Source: DAIDJD01 sp035485275 (lineage in GTDB: Bacteria > Oederibacteriota > JAJYGY01 > DAIDJD01). From it: 64,000 bases of DNA. The stretch is from the NCBI GenBank assembly GCA_035485275.1, contig DATHOE010000037.1, forward strand, positions 1 through 64,000. Direction: 5' to 3'. The notes under the pieces are model-generated. The model ran no database searches, was not told where the DNA came from, and was given only the letters and a program-made list of their open reading frames with translations. Both the position numbers and the translations under genes were made by a program. This document shows, piece by piece, positions 47,029-55,270 of this stretch (position 1 is the stretch's first letter; each line of letters starts with the position of its first letter).

Positions 47029-49327
47029 TGCGGGCCTCTTTGGGGGAGAAACAGGGGGCGCTCAGCCAGGCGGCCAGGCAGCCCACGCTCAAGACCAATC
47101 CAAAAGACCTGAGGGCGGGTGTGCCGCTGAATGCGAGGACGCCCACGGCCGCGATGTTGGTCAGGGCCGCCACATGCACCGCCAAGAATGAGGACAGGCG
47201 GTCGCCGCCGTCCTGCATGTAAATGCCGAAATCAATGCCCGTGCCCAGGAGCAGCAGGAGGGCTAGGAGAACGAACAGGTTCAGGGGCAGGCCGGCGAGG
47301 CCCAGCGTGCCCAGGGCGAGTACCGCACCGAGGACCGTGGGAGCACCGGCGGCGAGGGCCGCGGGGCCCAATCGCAGGGTCAAAAGTCCGAACACCACCA
47401 GGCTTCCGGCGGCGAGCATCCAAGACAGCAGGCGCCGCAAAGCGGCCAGCAACTCGCTCGCGCTCCGTAGCTGATCGATGTATTGGACGCCCGGCAACGC
47501 CGAGGCCGGTCCGGCCAAACGGTCGGCATCCGCGGGAGTCAGGCCCGGACCGGGCAAAACCATGGATTCCATGGTTCCATCCGGCTGGGACAGCCATAGG
47601 CCGCGATAGGGGATGGAGGCCGGATCCGCCAGCCATGCCTCGGGTGTCAGGGGCGCGTCGCCCTGCTTCAAGGCCGCGCGCAGCTTGAGCTCCAGGGCCG
47701 GTTGCCCTATACGCTCCGCAAGGCGTCGGGCCAGCCGGCCGGGCCCGAAAAGGGCGCGTTGCAGGGCCAGGCGGTCCGACTGCTGGCGGGCCAGGGACGG
47801 GACGAAGTCGCTCAGGGCCATCCATTGATGCGTCCGGCCGCCGTCCAAAACTTTGGTGAGGGCCTCTTCTCTGCGCAACAACTCCTGGGGATCGGCGGCT
47901 TGGACCACGAAAAATGAGGTGGCTGTGCCCAGGCCCGTCAGGGCCTGGGCCTGTCGCTGCTCTTGATCCAATGTTTGGTCATGGGCGTAAAGCAGCCGCA
48001 CGTCGTCGTCCACCCTCAGCCGAAGACATCCGACCCCGGCCAACAGAAGCAGTACCGCCAGGAGTCCTTTGAGCCAGGGCCGGCCCCAGCCAGGCCAGGC
48101 CCGGCGCAGCGCGGCGACCGCGGCGATCCGCGATTGCGGCGCCGACTCCAGGGACCGAGTCAGGCGAGGATACCACAGCACCACCCCGGCCCAATCCGCG
48201 GCGAGGCCCACCGCGGCAAACACGGCAACCTGCTTCAGCGCGGGTATTGGGAACAGGACTAGGGCGGCGTAAGCCAGCACTGAGGTGGCCATGGCGAGGG
48301 CCAAGGGGCCGACGGCCAGGCGGGCGCGGCGGTCCGAGTCCCAGGGTTTGTCGTAGATCCCGCTCAAAAAATACAGGCCGTAGTCGTCGGCCACCCCCAC
48401 CACCGTGCTGCCGAAGACCATGGCGACCGCGTGCACGCGCGACCAAAGGAGCAGGACCGCCGCCGCGCCGGCAAGGCACCCCACCATCGCCGGCAGGAGA
48501 GCAAGCAGGATGGGCCGGCGGCGGCGGAACGCGAACCAAAGGAGCACCGCCAGCAGCGCGGTCGACAGCGCGCCGACGCTGCCCACCTCGCGCATCGCCT
48601 GGCGGGCGGCCGCGTGTTCCTGGAACACGAAGCCCGAACGCAAGAGGCCTGTCGCACCCAGGCCGCGGGCGGCGGCGGCGGCCGTTTGAAGCGAAGCGTC
48701 AAAGGCGCGCATGGCCCCTGCGTCCAAGCTCGGCGCGGCGACCGCGTTCACCGCCACCCAGGTGAGGCCTCCGGAATCGATCTCGAGGTGGCCGTCACGC
48801 AGGCTTAAATTCCCGGACAGCGCGGCGTTTCCCTCAAGCCAGCGTCCGAAGGTCCCCAAAGGATCCGTTTCAAAGCTTCCGCCGAATCCCGGGGGGAGAT
48901 AAAGGCCCAGTTCAGCCTGCCGAAGCAGGCCGTCGCCCCCCGCGGACAAAAGGACGCGGTCCGGGGCGGACAAGAGGCCGGCGCGATGCGCCCGGAAACA
49001 GGATAGGGCCGTGGAAAGGGCGTTCGCGGGGACGGCGCAGACCACGGATGAAACGCCGTTTGTCCGGTGCAGGACAGTGGCGTAGCCCTCGGCCGCCCTT
49101 TCAGCGACCCTCGGATCCGCGGCGCCCACGAACACCTGGAAACGGCTTTCCACTTGCCGGCGGAGGGCCAGGGTCGCGGCCGCGGCCGCCGGATTGGGGG
49201 CTTTCCACGGCACCAACTCAAAAATACTGGTCTCCAGGCCCGCCGACGGAAGCCTCAGCGCCAGCCAGAGCAGGGCCGCGACAAATGCGGCCAGCCATGC
49301 GAATGCCAGGCCGCGCCTAAGGCCCAA
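47021..49327 (-). CDS. apeM: MMPL/RND-family exporter (ApeM-like)
   Basis: A 768-residue protein with twelve predicted helices in the 1+5+1+5 RND pattern. Two large loops are extracytoplasmic (e.g. residues ~30-220 and ~440-590). Conserved helix motifs are STVVGVADDYGLYFLSG and LLLGTGIDFGIYMQDG, the GxxxDY/F-type proton-relay segments of MMPL proteins. In APE and xanthomonadin clusters this protein is thought to move the lipid-linked polyene across the inner membrane. It overlaps apeL by 11 nt. Confidence 0.87.
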   Translation of the reverse strand: MGLRRGLAFAWLAAFVAALLWLALRLPSAGLETSIFELVPWKAPNPAAAAATLALRRQVESRFQVFVGAADPRVAERAAEGYATVLHRTNGVSSVVCAVPANALSTALSCFRAHRAGLLSAPDRVLLSAGGDGLLRQAELGLYLPPGFGGSFETDPLGTFGRWLEGNAALSGNLSLRDGHLEIDSGGLTWVAVNAVAAPSLDAGAMRAFDASLQTAAAAARGLGATGLLRSGFVFQEHAAARQAMREVGSVGALSTALLAVLLWFAFRRRRPILLALLPAMVGCLAGAAAVLLLWSRVHAVAMVFGSTVVGVADDYGLYFLSGIYDKPWDSDRRARLAVGPLALAMATSVLAYAALVLFPIPALKQVAVFAAVGLAADWAGVVLWYPRLTRSLESAPQSRIAAVAALRRAWPGWGRPWLKGLLAVLLLLAGVGCLRLRVDDDVRLLYAHDQTLDQEQRQAQALTGLGTATSFFVVQAADPQELLRREEALTKVLDGGRTHQWMALSDFVPSLARQQSDRLALQRALFGPGRLARRLAERIGQPALELKLRAALKQGDAPLTPEAWLADPASIPYRGLWLSQPDGTMESMVLPGPGLTPADADRLAGPASALPGVQYIDQLRSASELLAALRRLLSWMLAAGSLVVFGLLTLRLGPAALAAGAPTVLGAVLALGTLGLAGLPLNLFVLLALLLLLGTGIDFGIYMQDGGDRLSSFLAVHVAALTNIAAVGVLAFSGTPALRSFGLVLSVGCLAAWLSAPCFSPKEARNA

Positions 49328-49892
49328 GCAGGGCCTCCTCGTCGGGGCTCAGCAAGCCCGGCCCCCGCTCCAGGTCCTTGAAATCGATCACCGACTCGTC
49401 ACCGCTGCTTTCCACGAGCCTGGCCCGCCGCGCATAGTCCGTGCCCTCGGTCTCGATGCTCCTGAAGACGCCGGCCAGGGGGCCCGGCCGAGGGGCCAGG
49501 ACGAGGCGCCAGGACCGCGCCCCACCCTCCTGCCGCAGCGTAAAGGTCCGTTTCAGGGCCTTGACGTCCCCGGTTAGGAGCTGCCGCATCAAGGTCAGGG
49601 CATCCGACCCGGAGGTCAGGCGGCGCCGCCCTGTTGCGCCCACTTCAAAGACGCCCTTGGAGGACACCACAACCGTGGCGCGCACGGGGCTCTCCGTGCG
49701 CCACACCAGGCCCCTTCCCGGCAGGAGCGCGAAGCTCCCATCGCTGAGCAGCGCTTTGTCCAGTCTCCTCAGCGTCTTGGACTGCACAAAACGGCCGTGG
49801 ATGGCCCCTTGAAGCGTCGGACTCGGCAGGGTCTCCTGACCCCAAAGTCCCGCGCCGCAGATGAGCGCCAAGAACAACATGCGGGATCTCAT
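49317..49892 (-). CDS. apeL: LolA-like outer-membrane carrier protein (ApeL-like)
   Basis: A 191-residue exported protein: signal peptide (MLFLALICGAGLWG) then a LolA-like half-barrel (GAIHGRFVQSKTLRRLDKAL, then GLVWRTESPVRATVVVSSKG) with a C-terminal acidic end. APE and xanthomonadin clusters encode such a protein as a periplasmic carrier for the lipid-bound pigment. It overlaps the thioesterase gene by 4 nt and apeM by 11 nt. Confidence 0.82.
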   Translation of the reverse strand: MRSRMLFLALICGAGLWGQETLPSPTLQGAIHGRFVQSKTLRRLDKALLSDGSFALLPGRGLVWRTESPVRATVVVSSKGVFEVGATGRRRLTSGSDALTLMRQLLTGDVKALKRTFTLRQEGGARSWRLVLAPRPGPLAGVFRSIETEGTDYARRARLVESSGDESVIDFKDLERGPGLLSPDEEALLGP

Positions 49893-50308
49893 GGCTGTTT
49901 CCTCAGCGCGCGCTCCACGCGTTCGACCAATTCCGCGGGGCAGACAAAGTTCAGCTCCCCGGTGGCCGCGTTCACCGCGACCTGGGTGGTGCTGGCTTTG
50001 GTTAGGCGCAGGGAAGTCAGGGCGTCCCGAATCTCATAGGTGATGACCAGGCGATTCTCCCATTCCGCAAGTTCGGCCCGCACGACCAGGCGCTGCCCCA
50101 AAACAGCGGGCTTCACATAATGCAGACTCAGGTCCACCACCGGGAAGGACCACCCCGAGGCGCGCATCCGTTCATAGCCGTAGTCCAAGGACTCCAAGAG
50201 GGCGCCCCGGCCGATTTCCAGGAAACGCACGTAGTTCCCGTGCCAGACCACCTGCAGGGGGTCGATATCGTAAAATTCGGGACGGACTTCGACTTCGGCC
50301 CAGATCAT
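49889..50308 (-). CDS. apeK: Acyl-CoA/ACP thioesterase, 4HBT family (ApeK-like)
   Basis: A 139-residue hotdog thioesterase: VEVRPEFYDIDPLQVVWHGN then YVRFLEIGRGALLESL, the 4-hydroxybenzoyl-CoA thioesterase signature (catalytic Asp in YDxDxxxVVxHxxY). It may release or edit aryl or polyene thioesters. The ATG overlaps the ammonia-lyase stop (ATGA). Confidence 0.88.
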   Translation of the reverse strand: MIWAEVEVRPEFYDIDPLQVVWHGNYVRFLEIGRGALLESLDYGYERMRASGWSFPVVDLSLHYVKPAVLGQRLVVRAELAEWENRLVITYEIRDALTSLRLTKASTTQVAVNAATGELNFVCPAELVERVERALRKQP

Positions 50309-51846
50309 GGGCGCACCCCATACGGATGGAGTCCGCGCGCGCGCAGGACCGCGATGATGCGGCGCAGGTCCGCCTCGAGGGCCCGGTCCTCCCTCAGGGG
50401 GGCCGAGTGGGAGCGCACGAAAGCGAGGGTTTCGGCGGCTCCGCCCCTCAGCGTCGCGGGCTCCAATCCCTCGGAGGCCAGCCTCAGTTCCAGGGCCTGG
50501 CATGCCGCCAAAAGCCCGCAGGCGGCCACCTGCTCGGACAGCTCAAGGACCCTCCGGCAGTCACGCGCGGCGATGGTGCCCAGGCTTACCTTGTCCTGGT
50601 TGTGGCTTTCAGTGGACCGGGAAAACGCGGAGGCAGGCATCGTCAGCTTTTGGGCTTCGGCCGCGCAGGCTGAGGCCGTGATTTGCAGCGCCTTGAGTCC
50701 GTGGTGCGCGGAAGCCCCGGAACCTCCAATTCCGCGCAGGTTCGGGGCCAGGCCCTGACTGTAGCGGGCGTCGACCAAGAGGGCGATCTGGCGGTCCACC
50801 AGGTCGGCCAGCGATGCGCAGGCGGCCTTCATGGAATCCATGACGTGGCAGATGTGGCCGCCGTAGAAATGGCCCCCGTGGTAGACGGCGTCCTTGACCG
50901 GATCCAGCAGCGGATTGTCGTTGCTGCTGTTGAGTTCGGTCTCGATGAAGGCCCGGTACCAGGGCAGGCTGTCCTCCAGCACCCCGAGGACATGCGGCGC
51001 GCAGCGGATGGAGTAGCGCTCCTGCAGGCGGCCGGGGCCTCCCACTCGCCCGCTTTCGAGCAGGTCCTGGCGGATGCGCGAAGCGGCCAAGGCCTGGCCC
51101 ACGAAGGGCTTGGTCTCGAAGAGCCCGGCTTCGAAATGCGCCGTTCCGGCCTTTAAGGCCAGGGCGCCCAGGCTGGTGACGCGGGTGCAAACGGCGGCAA
51201 GTTGCCTGGCCCGTTCATAGTTGAGGCATGCGAGCCCAGTCATCACGGCCGTGCCGTTCATCAGCGCCAAGCCCTCTTTGGGCCGTAGGCGGTAGGGTTT
51301 CAGGCCCTGCGCCGCGAGCGCCTGGGAAGCGTCGACCCGGACGCCCCGGGCGATGGCCTCGCGGCGTCCGCAAAGCACGGCGGAGACGTAGGACAGGGGT
51401 GTCAGGTCACCGCTGGCGCCGACGGAGCCTTCTTCCGGGATCAAGGGAACTATGTCCAGGTTCAGCAGGGCCGCAAGGCCCTCCAGAAGGGCGAAACTCA
51501 CGCCCGAAAAGCCGCGGCCCAACGAGGACAGGCGCGCGGCCAAAATCGCGCGCGTCTCCAAGGGCGAAAAATGGTTGCCCAGTCCGACGCCGTGGTATTC
51601 CGTAAGGTGCTCCGGCAACAAGGCCACCTGCCCGGGTTCGATGGACAGGGTCACCGAGTCGCCGTAGCCGGTATTGACCCCGTAAATTTGGACGCCCTCG
51701 TTCAGGAGCCGGTCAACCATGGCCGCTCCGGCGTCGATGCGGGCGCGAAATCCGGGTCCGCCCAGGCGGGCTTCGGCGCCGTCGGCCACGGCCACGACCT
51801 GTTCCAGGCTCAAGGTCCCGCCGTCGAAGTCGACCCTGTCCTTCAT
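50305..51846 (-). CDS. MIO-type aromatic amino-acid ammonia-lyase (HAL/TAL/PAL family)
   Basis: A 513-residue lyase. The MIO prosthetic group forms from Ala-Ser-Gly in EEGSVGASGDLTPLSYV; YGVNTGYGDSV and DNPLLDPV-type segments and QDKVSLGTIAARDCR near the C-terminus match the family. It would deaminate histidine, tyrosine or phenylalanine. Placement inside the polyene cluster implies tyrosine or phenylalanine, giving (4-hydroxy)cinnamate as aryl starter as in flexirubin clusters. The specificity-loop pair is Tyr-His (TEYHGVG), which does not settle the substrate. The start follows GGTGGA upstream. Confidence 0.87.
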   Translation of the reverse strand: MKDRVDFDGGTLSLEQVVAVADGAEARLGGPGFRARIDAGAAMVDRLLNEGVQIYGVNTGYGDSVTLSIEPGQVALLPEHLTEYHGVGLGNHFSPLETRAILAARLSSLGRGFSGVSFALLEGLAALLNLDIVPLIPEEGSVGASGDLTPLSYVSAVLCGRREAIARGVRVDASQALAAQGLKPYRLRPKEGLALMNGTAVMTGLACLNYERARQLAAVCTRVTSLGALALKAGTAHFEAGLFETKPFVGQALAASRIRQDLLESGRVGGPGRLQERYSIRCAPHVLGVLEDSLPWYRAFIETELNSSNDNPLLDPVKDAVYHGGHFYGGHICHVMDSMKAACASLADLVDRQIALLVDARYSQGLAPNLRGIGGSGASAHHGLKALQITASACAAEAQKLTMPASAFSRSTESHNQDKVSLGTIAARDCRRVLELSEQVAACGLLAACQALELRLASEGLEPATLRGGAAETLAFVRSHSAPLREDRALEADLRRIIAVLRARGLHPYGVRP

Positions 51847-51883
51847 GATTCCACCCGAGGGTAGTGCGCGCATGGATACCGCG

Positions 51884-52651
51884 TCATCGCAGCCTTCGCG
51901 ACAAGAGCCGCGGGCTGCGCGCAAGCATGCCGAAAAAGAGCCGGGTGTGCATCCATGAGATACGCGTATTGTCCTCAAAGGAGCGAAAACCGGAAATCCC
52001 GCCGGCCGGATAGCGTACGGCCGAGGGCAGGAACCGCAAAGGCAGGCCCGCCCAGACCAGGCGCACCAAAATTTCGGGATCAAAATCCATGCGGTCCCCG
52101 GTGGGGCCAAGGAAAGGGAGGGTCCCGGCGAGGGGATAGATCCGGAAGCCGCACATGCCGTCGGGGATCGACCCCGAAAGGCTGTTTACCGCGACCCAGA
52201 AGTTGGTCAGGCGCCGCCAGCGCAAACGGGACGGGGGTGCGTCGGGTCCGAACACGGGCTCGGCGCAGATGACGGCTCCCGGTTCGCGACGGGAGGCGTC
52301 AAGAAATCTGGGCAGGGAGGCCAGGTCGTGCTGGCCATCCGCGTCCACTTGGACGGCATGGGTGAAGCCGAGATCCGCGGCCCAGCGCAACCCGTCCTTC
52401 ACCGCTGCGCCCTTACCCCCGTTTTTTTCGCGGCGCCTGAGGCGGATCGCCGCCCCCGGGGAGTCGGGGCCGGCCATTGCCCGCAGCGCCGCCGAGCACT
52501 CGGCGCCGCTGCCGTCGTCCACGAGGAGTATGGTGAGGCCCAGTGCCCTCAGGGCGGGAAGCTGTTGCCCCAGGGAAGCGTGGTGCCCATAGACCGGGAG
52601 CACCAGGCAGGCCCTGAACGCATCATCCGAGGACGATATGGCCGCTGGCAT
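51884..52651 (-). CDS. Family 2 glycosyltransferase (ApeJ-like)
   Basis: A 255-residue GT-A fold enzyme: LVLPVYGHHASLGQQLPALR, ILLVDDGSG and the DxD-type VDADGQHD motif, then GSIPDGMCGFRIYPL. It resembles the N-terminal dolichol-phosphate-mannose-synthase-like half of ApeJ, which in E. coli also carries an acyltransferase half that is missing here. It may glycosylate the aryl head group. It overlaps the ligase gene by 29 nt and is 37 nt from the ammonia-lyase. Confidence 0.83.
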   Translation of the reverse strand: MPAAISSSDDAFRACLVLPVYGHHASLGQQLPALRALGLTILLVDDGSGAECSAALRAMAGPDSPGAAIRLRRREKNGGKGAAVKDGLRWAADLGFTHAVQVDADGQHDLASLPRFLDASRREPGAVICAEPVFGPDAPPSRLRWRRLTNFWVAVNSLSGSIPDGMCGFRIYPLAGTLPFLGPTGDRMDFDPEILVRLVWAGLPLRFLPSAVRYPAGGISGFRSFEDNTRISWMHTRLFFGMLARSPRLLSRRLR

Positions 52652-54287
52652 GTCTCCCCTCCTCTGAGGCGTAACGGAATTCGACGCCGCCCTGCGCCAG
52701 CACCAGGGAAAGGGTCACCCTCTGTCCGGGCCTCAGTGGCCGCATGAACTTCAGCGCCCGCAAGCCCCTGAAGGCGCCGTGGACTCCGAGGTGCTCACGC
52801 GCCGCCCGCACAGCCCAATGCAATTGCACGACGCCCGGCAGCAGAGGATGCCCCGGGAAATGCCCCTTGAACCAGCGCAGGGAAGCGGGCAGGAACAGGT
52901 CGATATCGACGCCCTGGTCCCGGTGTTGCACATAAAGGCATTCCGCCTCCCGGGTTTCCTCATCCATGAAGAGAGCCTCAAGCGCGGCCAGCGGATTCTT
53001 CCCCATGGAGTCCGCGGGCAAGGAGTCCACGAAGCGCCAACGTCGCGGAAGGGGCGCCACCCCGTCTTCATCCAAATGCCTGCGCAGTTCCTCGGACCTG
53101 GCCCGCCTTTCGGCCGCGCCTGCCGGAGCGGGATCCTTGAGGCGGACCACCGCGCCCAAAAGGTCCCGGACACCCTTGAGGAGCAGCACCCGGGCTTCCT
53201 CCACGGAGGGATGGGCGGCCAAGCGCCGCTCCAGGCCTGCCAGCGAGACCCGTTTTTCCTCGACCTTGGCGATGCGGTCGACTCTTCCCAGCAGATGGAA
53301 ACCGGGCTCCGCCGGCGTCGCCCGGTCCTCGGAGCGCGTCCATTCCGGCCTGTTTCCGTGCCGGGAACGCAGCGACAGGACACCATCCGGATCAACGCGG
53401 GTTTCCACCCCGGGCAGCGGGATCCAGGGATCCGCCTCAGTGCCACGCCTGCGCCAGCCGACCCCGCCGTTTTCGGAGCTGCCGTAGACCTCGACGGGCG
53501 TCTGTCCCAAAGCGGCCCGGCTGCGGCGGACCGCGTCGAAAGGGAGGGGGCCGCCTGAGGAGAACACCGCCACCAGGGAGGCCTTGGCCGGGGCCAGGAC
53601 CTCCAGGGAAGCCGGGGAGCCGCCGATGCGTTTGAGCAGCGCCGGGGAAGTCACCAAAACGCAGCGCCGTGCGCGGGCCGCGGCGGCCGCGATCTCCTCG
53701 GGCAGGCGCAGCTGCCCCGATAGAAAAGAGCGCGAGGCCGCGAGCGGCCAAAGGATCTTGAACAGGAGTCCGTAATAATGCTGGTGGGAAACCGATGACA
53801 AAAATGCGGCATCGCCCACCCCGTCACCGAAGGCCGTTTCCAAAGCCTCCAATTCGTTTTGGATGCAATGCGACGGTTTGGCGATCGCCGCGGGATCACC
53901 GCTGCTGCCGGAGGTGAAGACCACGATGGGCACGTCGGGCATGCGGGCGGGCCCTGGCGCCGGCAGGACGGGCAGGTCGGGCGGCGGCGTTTCGTCGCCG
54001 ATGAAGAGGCGCCCCACCTTCGAGCGCAATGAAGCCGCCGTTTCGCGGCCATTGTCCCCGGGCAGGTAGACGCTCACCCCGGCGGACCAGGCCCCCAAGA
54101 GGGCCGCGGCGAATTCAAAACCGTCGGCCAGGTGAAGGGCGATGGGATCCGGCGAACCGCTGAGGGCGCTTGCCCAGGCTGCGCGCCGGCGCGCCAGCCT
54201 GCCCCGGGTCTGGCCGGCGTCCAAGCCCACCGCCCGGTCGTCCGCCGGAAGTGCGAGCAGGCCGGGCAGGGAGATCAGAGGGGCCAT
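52623..54287 (-). CDS. Fused acyl-CoA/ACP synthetase (ApeH) and hotdog dehydratase (ApeI)
   Basis: A 554-residue two-domain protein. Residues ~1-440 form an AMP-forming ligase: IVVFTSGSSGDPAAIAKPS (P-loop), VEVYGSSENGGVGWR and HLLGRVDRIAKVEEKRVSL (hinge). Residues ~450-554 form a FabA/FabZ-type hotdog domain with LRWFKGHFPGHPLLPGVVQL. In E. coli these are separate apeH and apeI genes that load the aryl acid on the carrier protein and dehydrate intermediates. The ATG at 54287 is 1 nt after the membrane-protein stop; the frame upstream of it is not coding. Confidence 0.87.
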   Translation of the reverse strand: MAPLISLPGLLALPADDRAVGLDAGQTRGRLARRRAAWASALSGSPDPIALHLADGFEFAAALLGAWSAGVSVYLPGDNGRETAASLRSKVGRLFIGDETPPPDLPVLPAPGPARMPDVPIVVFTSGSSGDPAAIAKPSHCIQNELEALETAFGDGVGDAAFLSSVSHQHYYGLLFKILWPLAASRSFLSGQLRLPEEIAAAAARARRCVLVTSPALLKRIGGSPASLEVLAPAKASLVAVFSSGGPLPFDAVRRSRAALGQTPVEVYGSSENGGVGWRRRGTEADPWIPLPGVETRVDPDGVLSLRSRHGNRPEWTRSEDRATPAEPGFHLLGRVDRIAKVEEKRVSLAGLERRLAAHPSVEEARVLLLKGVRDLLGAVVRLKDPAPAGAAERRARSEELRRHLDEDGVAPLPRRWRFVDSLPADSMGKNPLAALEALFMDEETREAECLYVQHRDQGVDIDLFLPASLRWFKGHFPGHPLLPGVVQLHWAVRAAREHLGVHGAFRGLRALKFMRPLRPGQRVTLSLVLAQGGVEFRYASEEGRHASGHIVLG

Positions 54288-54288
54288 G

Positions 54289-54849
54289 TCACAGCCCCTT
54301 GTCCTGTGTCCCTGTCCGGCCCAGCACCCGTTGGCGCACGAGCCATTCGGCCCCGAACATGATACCCATGAGCCCGTAGGCGATGGCGCCGTTGTAGAGC
54401 GCCCATACCCGGTCACTGGCGGCCACCGCCGTGGCCAGCGAAAGAGCCCCATTTAAGGCGAAAAAAAAGCACCAGGCCTTGGTCACCGTCCGCGTGTAGC
54501 GCACACCGGTTTCATCCAGGGGCCCCTGTCGAAGGGTCGCGATGCGCTCCACCGCGCTGGGCCCCCGCCACAAACTCAGGCCGAACACGGCCAAAAGGCC
54601 CAGGTTGACGCAGATGGGGTAGGCCCTCAAGGAAAGGTCCGCGTGCCTTAGCGCCAGCCAGGCGCAGGCCGCCGTCCCCAGGCCCAGCGCCAGCGATCCC
54701 CGCAGCTGCAGCCAGGGGCCCCATCTCCAAAGCGCCAGCCCCGCCAGAAGGCAGGCCAACAGCATCCGATTTACGCCCGTCCAGATCCCTATCAGCACCA
54801 GCGCCGGGAACACCAGGGCGGCGACCGCGGCCATGGACCGGGACTTCAA
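54289..54849 (-). CDS. apeG: Integral membrane protein of APE clusters (ApeG-like, COG4648)
   Basis: A 186-residue protein with five to six hydrophobic helices (e.g. VAALVFPALVLIGIWTGVNR, LALWRWGPWLQLRGSLALGL). GPSAVERIATLRQGPLDETG and RYTRTVTKAWCFFFALNGAL form the conserved loop of COG4648. Its role in APE synthesis is not established. It overlaps the acyl carrier gene by 4 nt. Confidence 0.8.
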   Translation of the reverse strand: MKSRSMAAVAALVFPALVLIGIWTGVNRMLLACLLAGLALWRWGPWLQLRGSLALGLGTAACAWLALRHADLSLRAYPICVNLGLLAVFGLSLWRGPSAVERIATLRQGPLDETGVRYTRTVTKAWCFFFALNGALSLATAVAASDRVWALYNGAIAYGLMGIMFGAEWLVRQRVLGRTGTQDKGL

Positions 54850-55103
54850 TGCTCAGGACCGTTGACAAGGCCGTCGATGACGGAGACCACGTCGTCGAGC
54901 GTCCGCACCGCCTTGAAGGCTTCGGGTTGAATGCGTCGGCCGATAAGCTTCTGCATCTTCACCATGAGGTCGATGGCGTCGATGCTGTCGATGTCCAGGT
55001 CGGTGTAAAGGTCGGCATCCGGCCTCAGGAGCTCGCGTTTAATGCCGAAATTTTCGTGGAGCTCCGATTCCACCGCATGACGGATCTCGTCCCTAGTCTT
55101 CAT
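54846..55103 (-). CDS. apeF: Acyl carrier protein (ApeF-like)
   Basis: An 85-residue ACP with the phosphopantetheine serine in DLYTDLDIDSIDAIDLMVKM (DSID at ~39). The acidic helix II and ENFGIKRELLRPDADLYTDL-type helix I are typical. It is the first gene of the large minus-strand block, with its own divergent promoter region (55104-55270). No phosphopantetheinyl transferase gene is in the window. Confidence 0.92.
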   Translation of the reverse strand: MKTRDEIRHAVESELHENFGIKRELLRPDADLYTDLDIDSIDAIDLMVKMQKLIGRRIQPEAFKAVRTLDDVVSVIDGLVNGPEH

Positions 55104-55270
55104 GATTTCCTAAGCGTAGTTGCGCAAGGTAATATAAGCTGCCGGCTCTAGAAGTGGGCGGCCGCACCCCAATACTAAGTACTGTAGAATAGGACACGCC
55201 CACATTTTGGTCAACCGCACGGGGTTTTGGCCTCCGTGCGGCCCGTGTGTAGATTAGCGAGGATTGAACG
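55104..55270. promoter_or_regulatory. Divergent promoter region between apeF and the halogenase-like gene
   Basis: A 167-nt spacer. On the minus strand a TATATT is a candidate -10 near 55133-55138. On the plus strand an 8-bp inverted repeat CCGCACGG/CCGTGCGG (55215-55222 with 55234-55241) forms a hairpin in the leader of the 55271 gene, 30 nt before its start. No known riboswitch consensus is visible. Confidence 0.45.
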
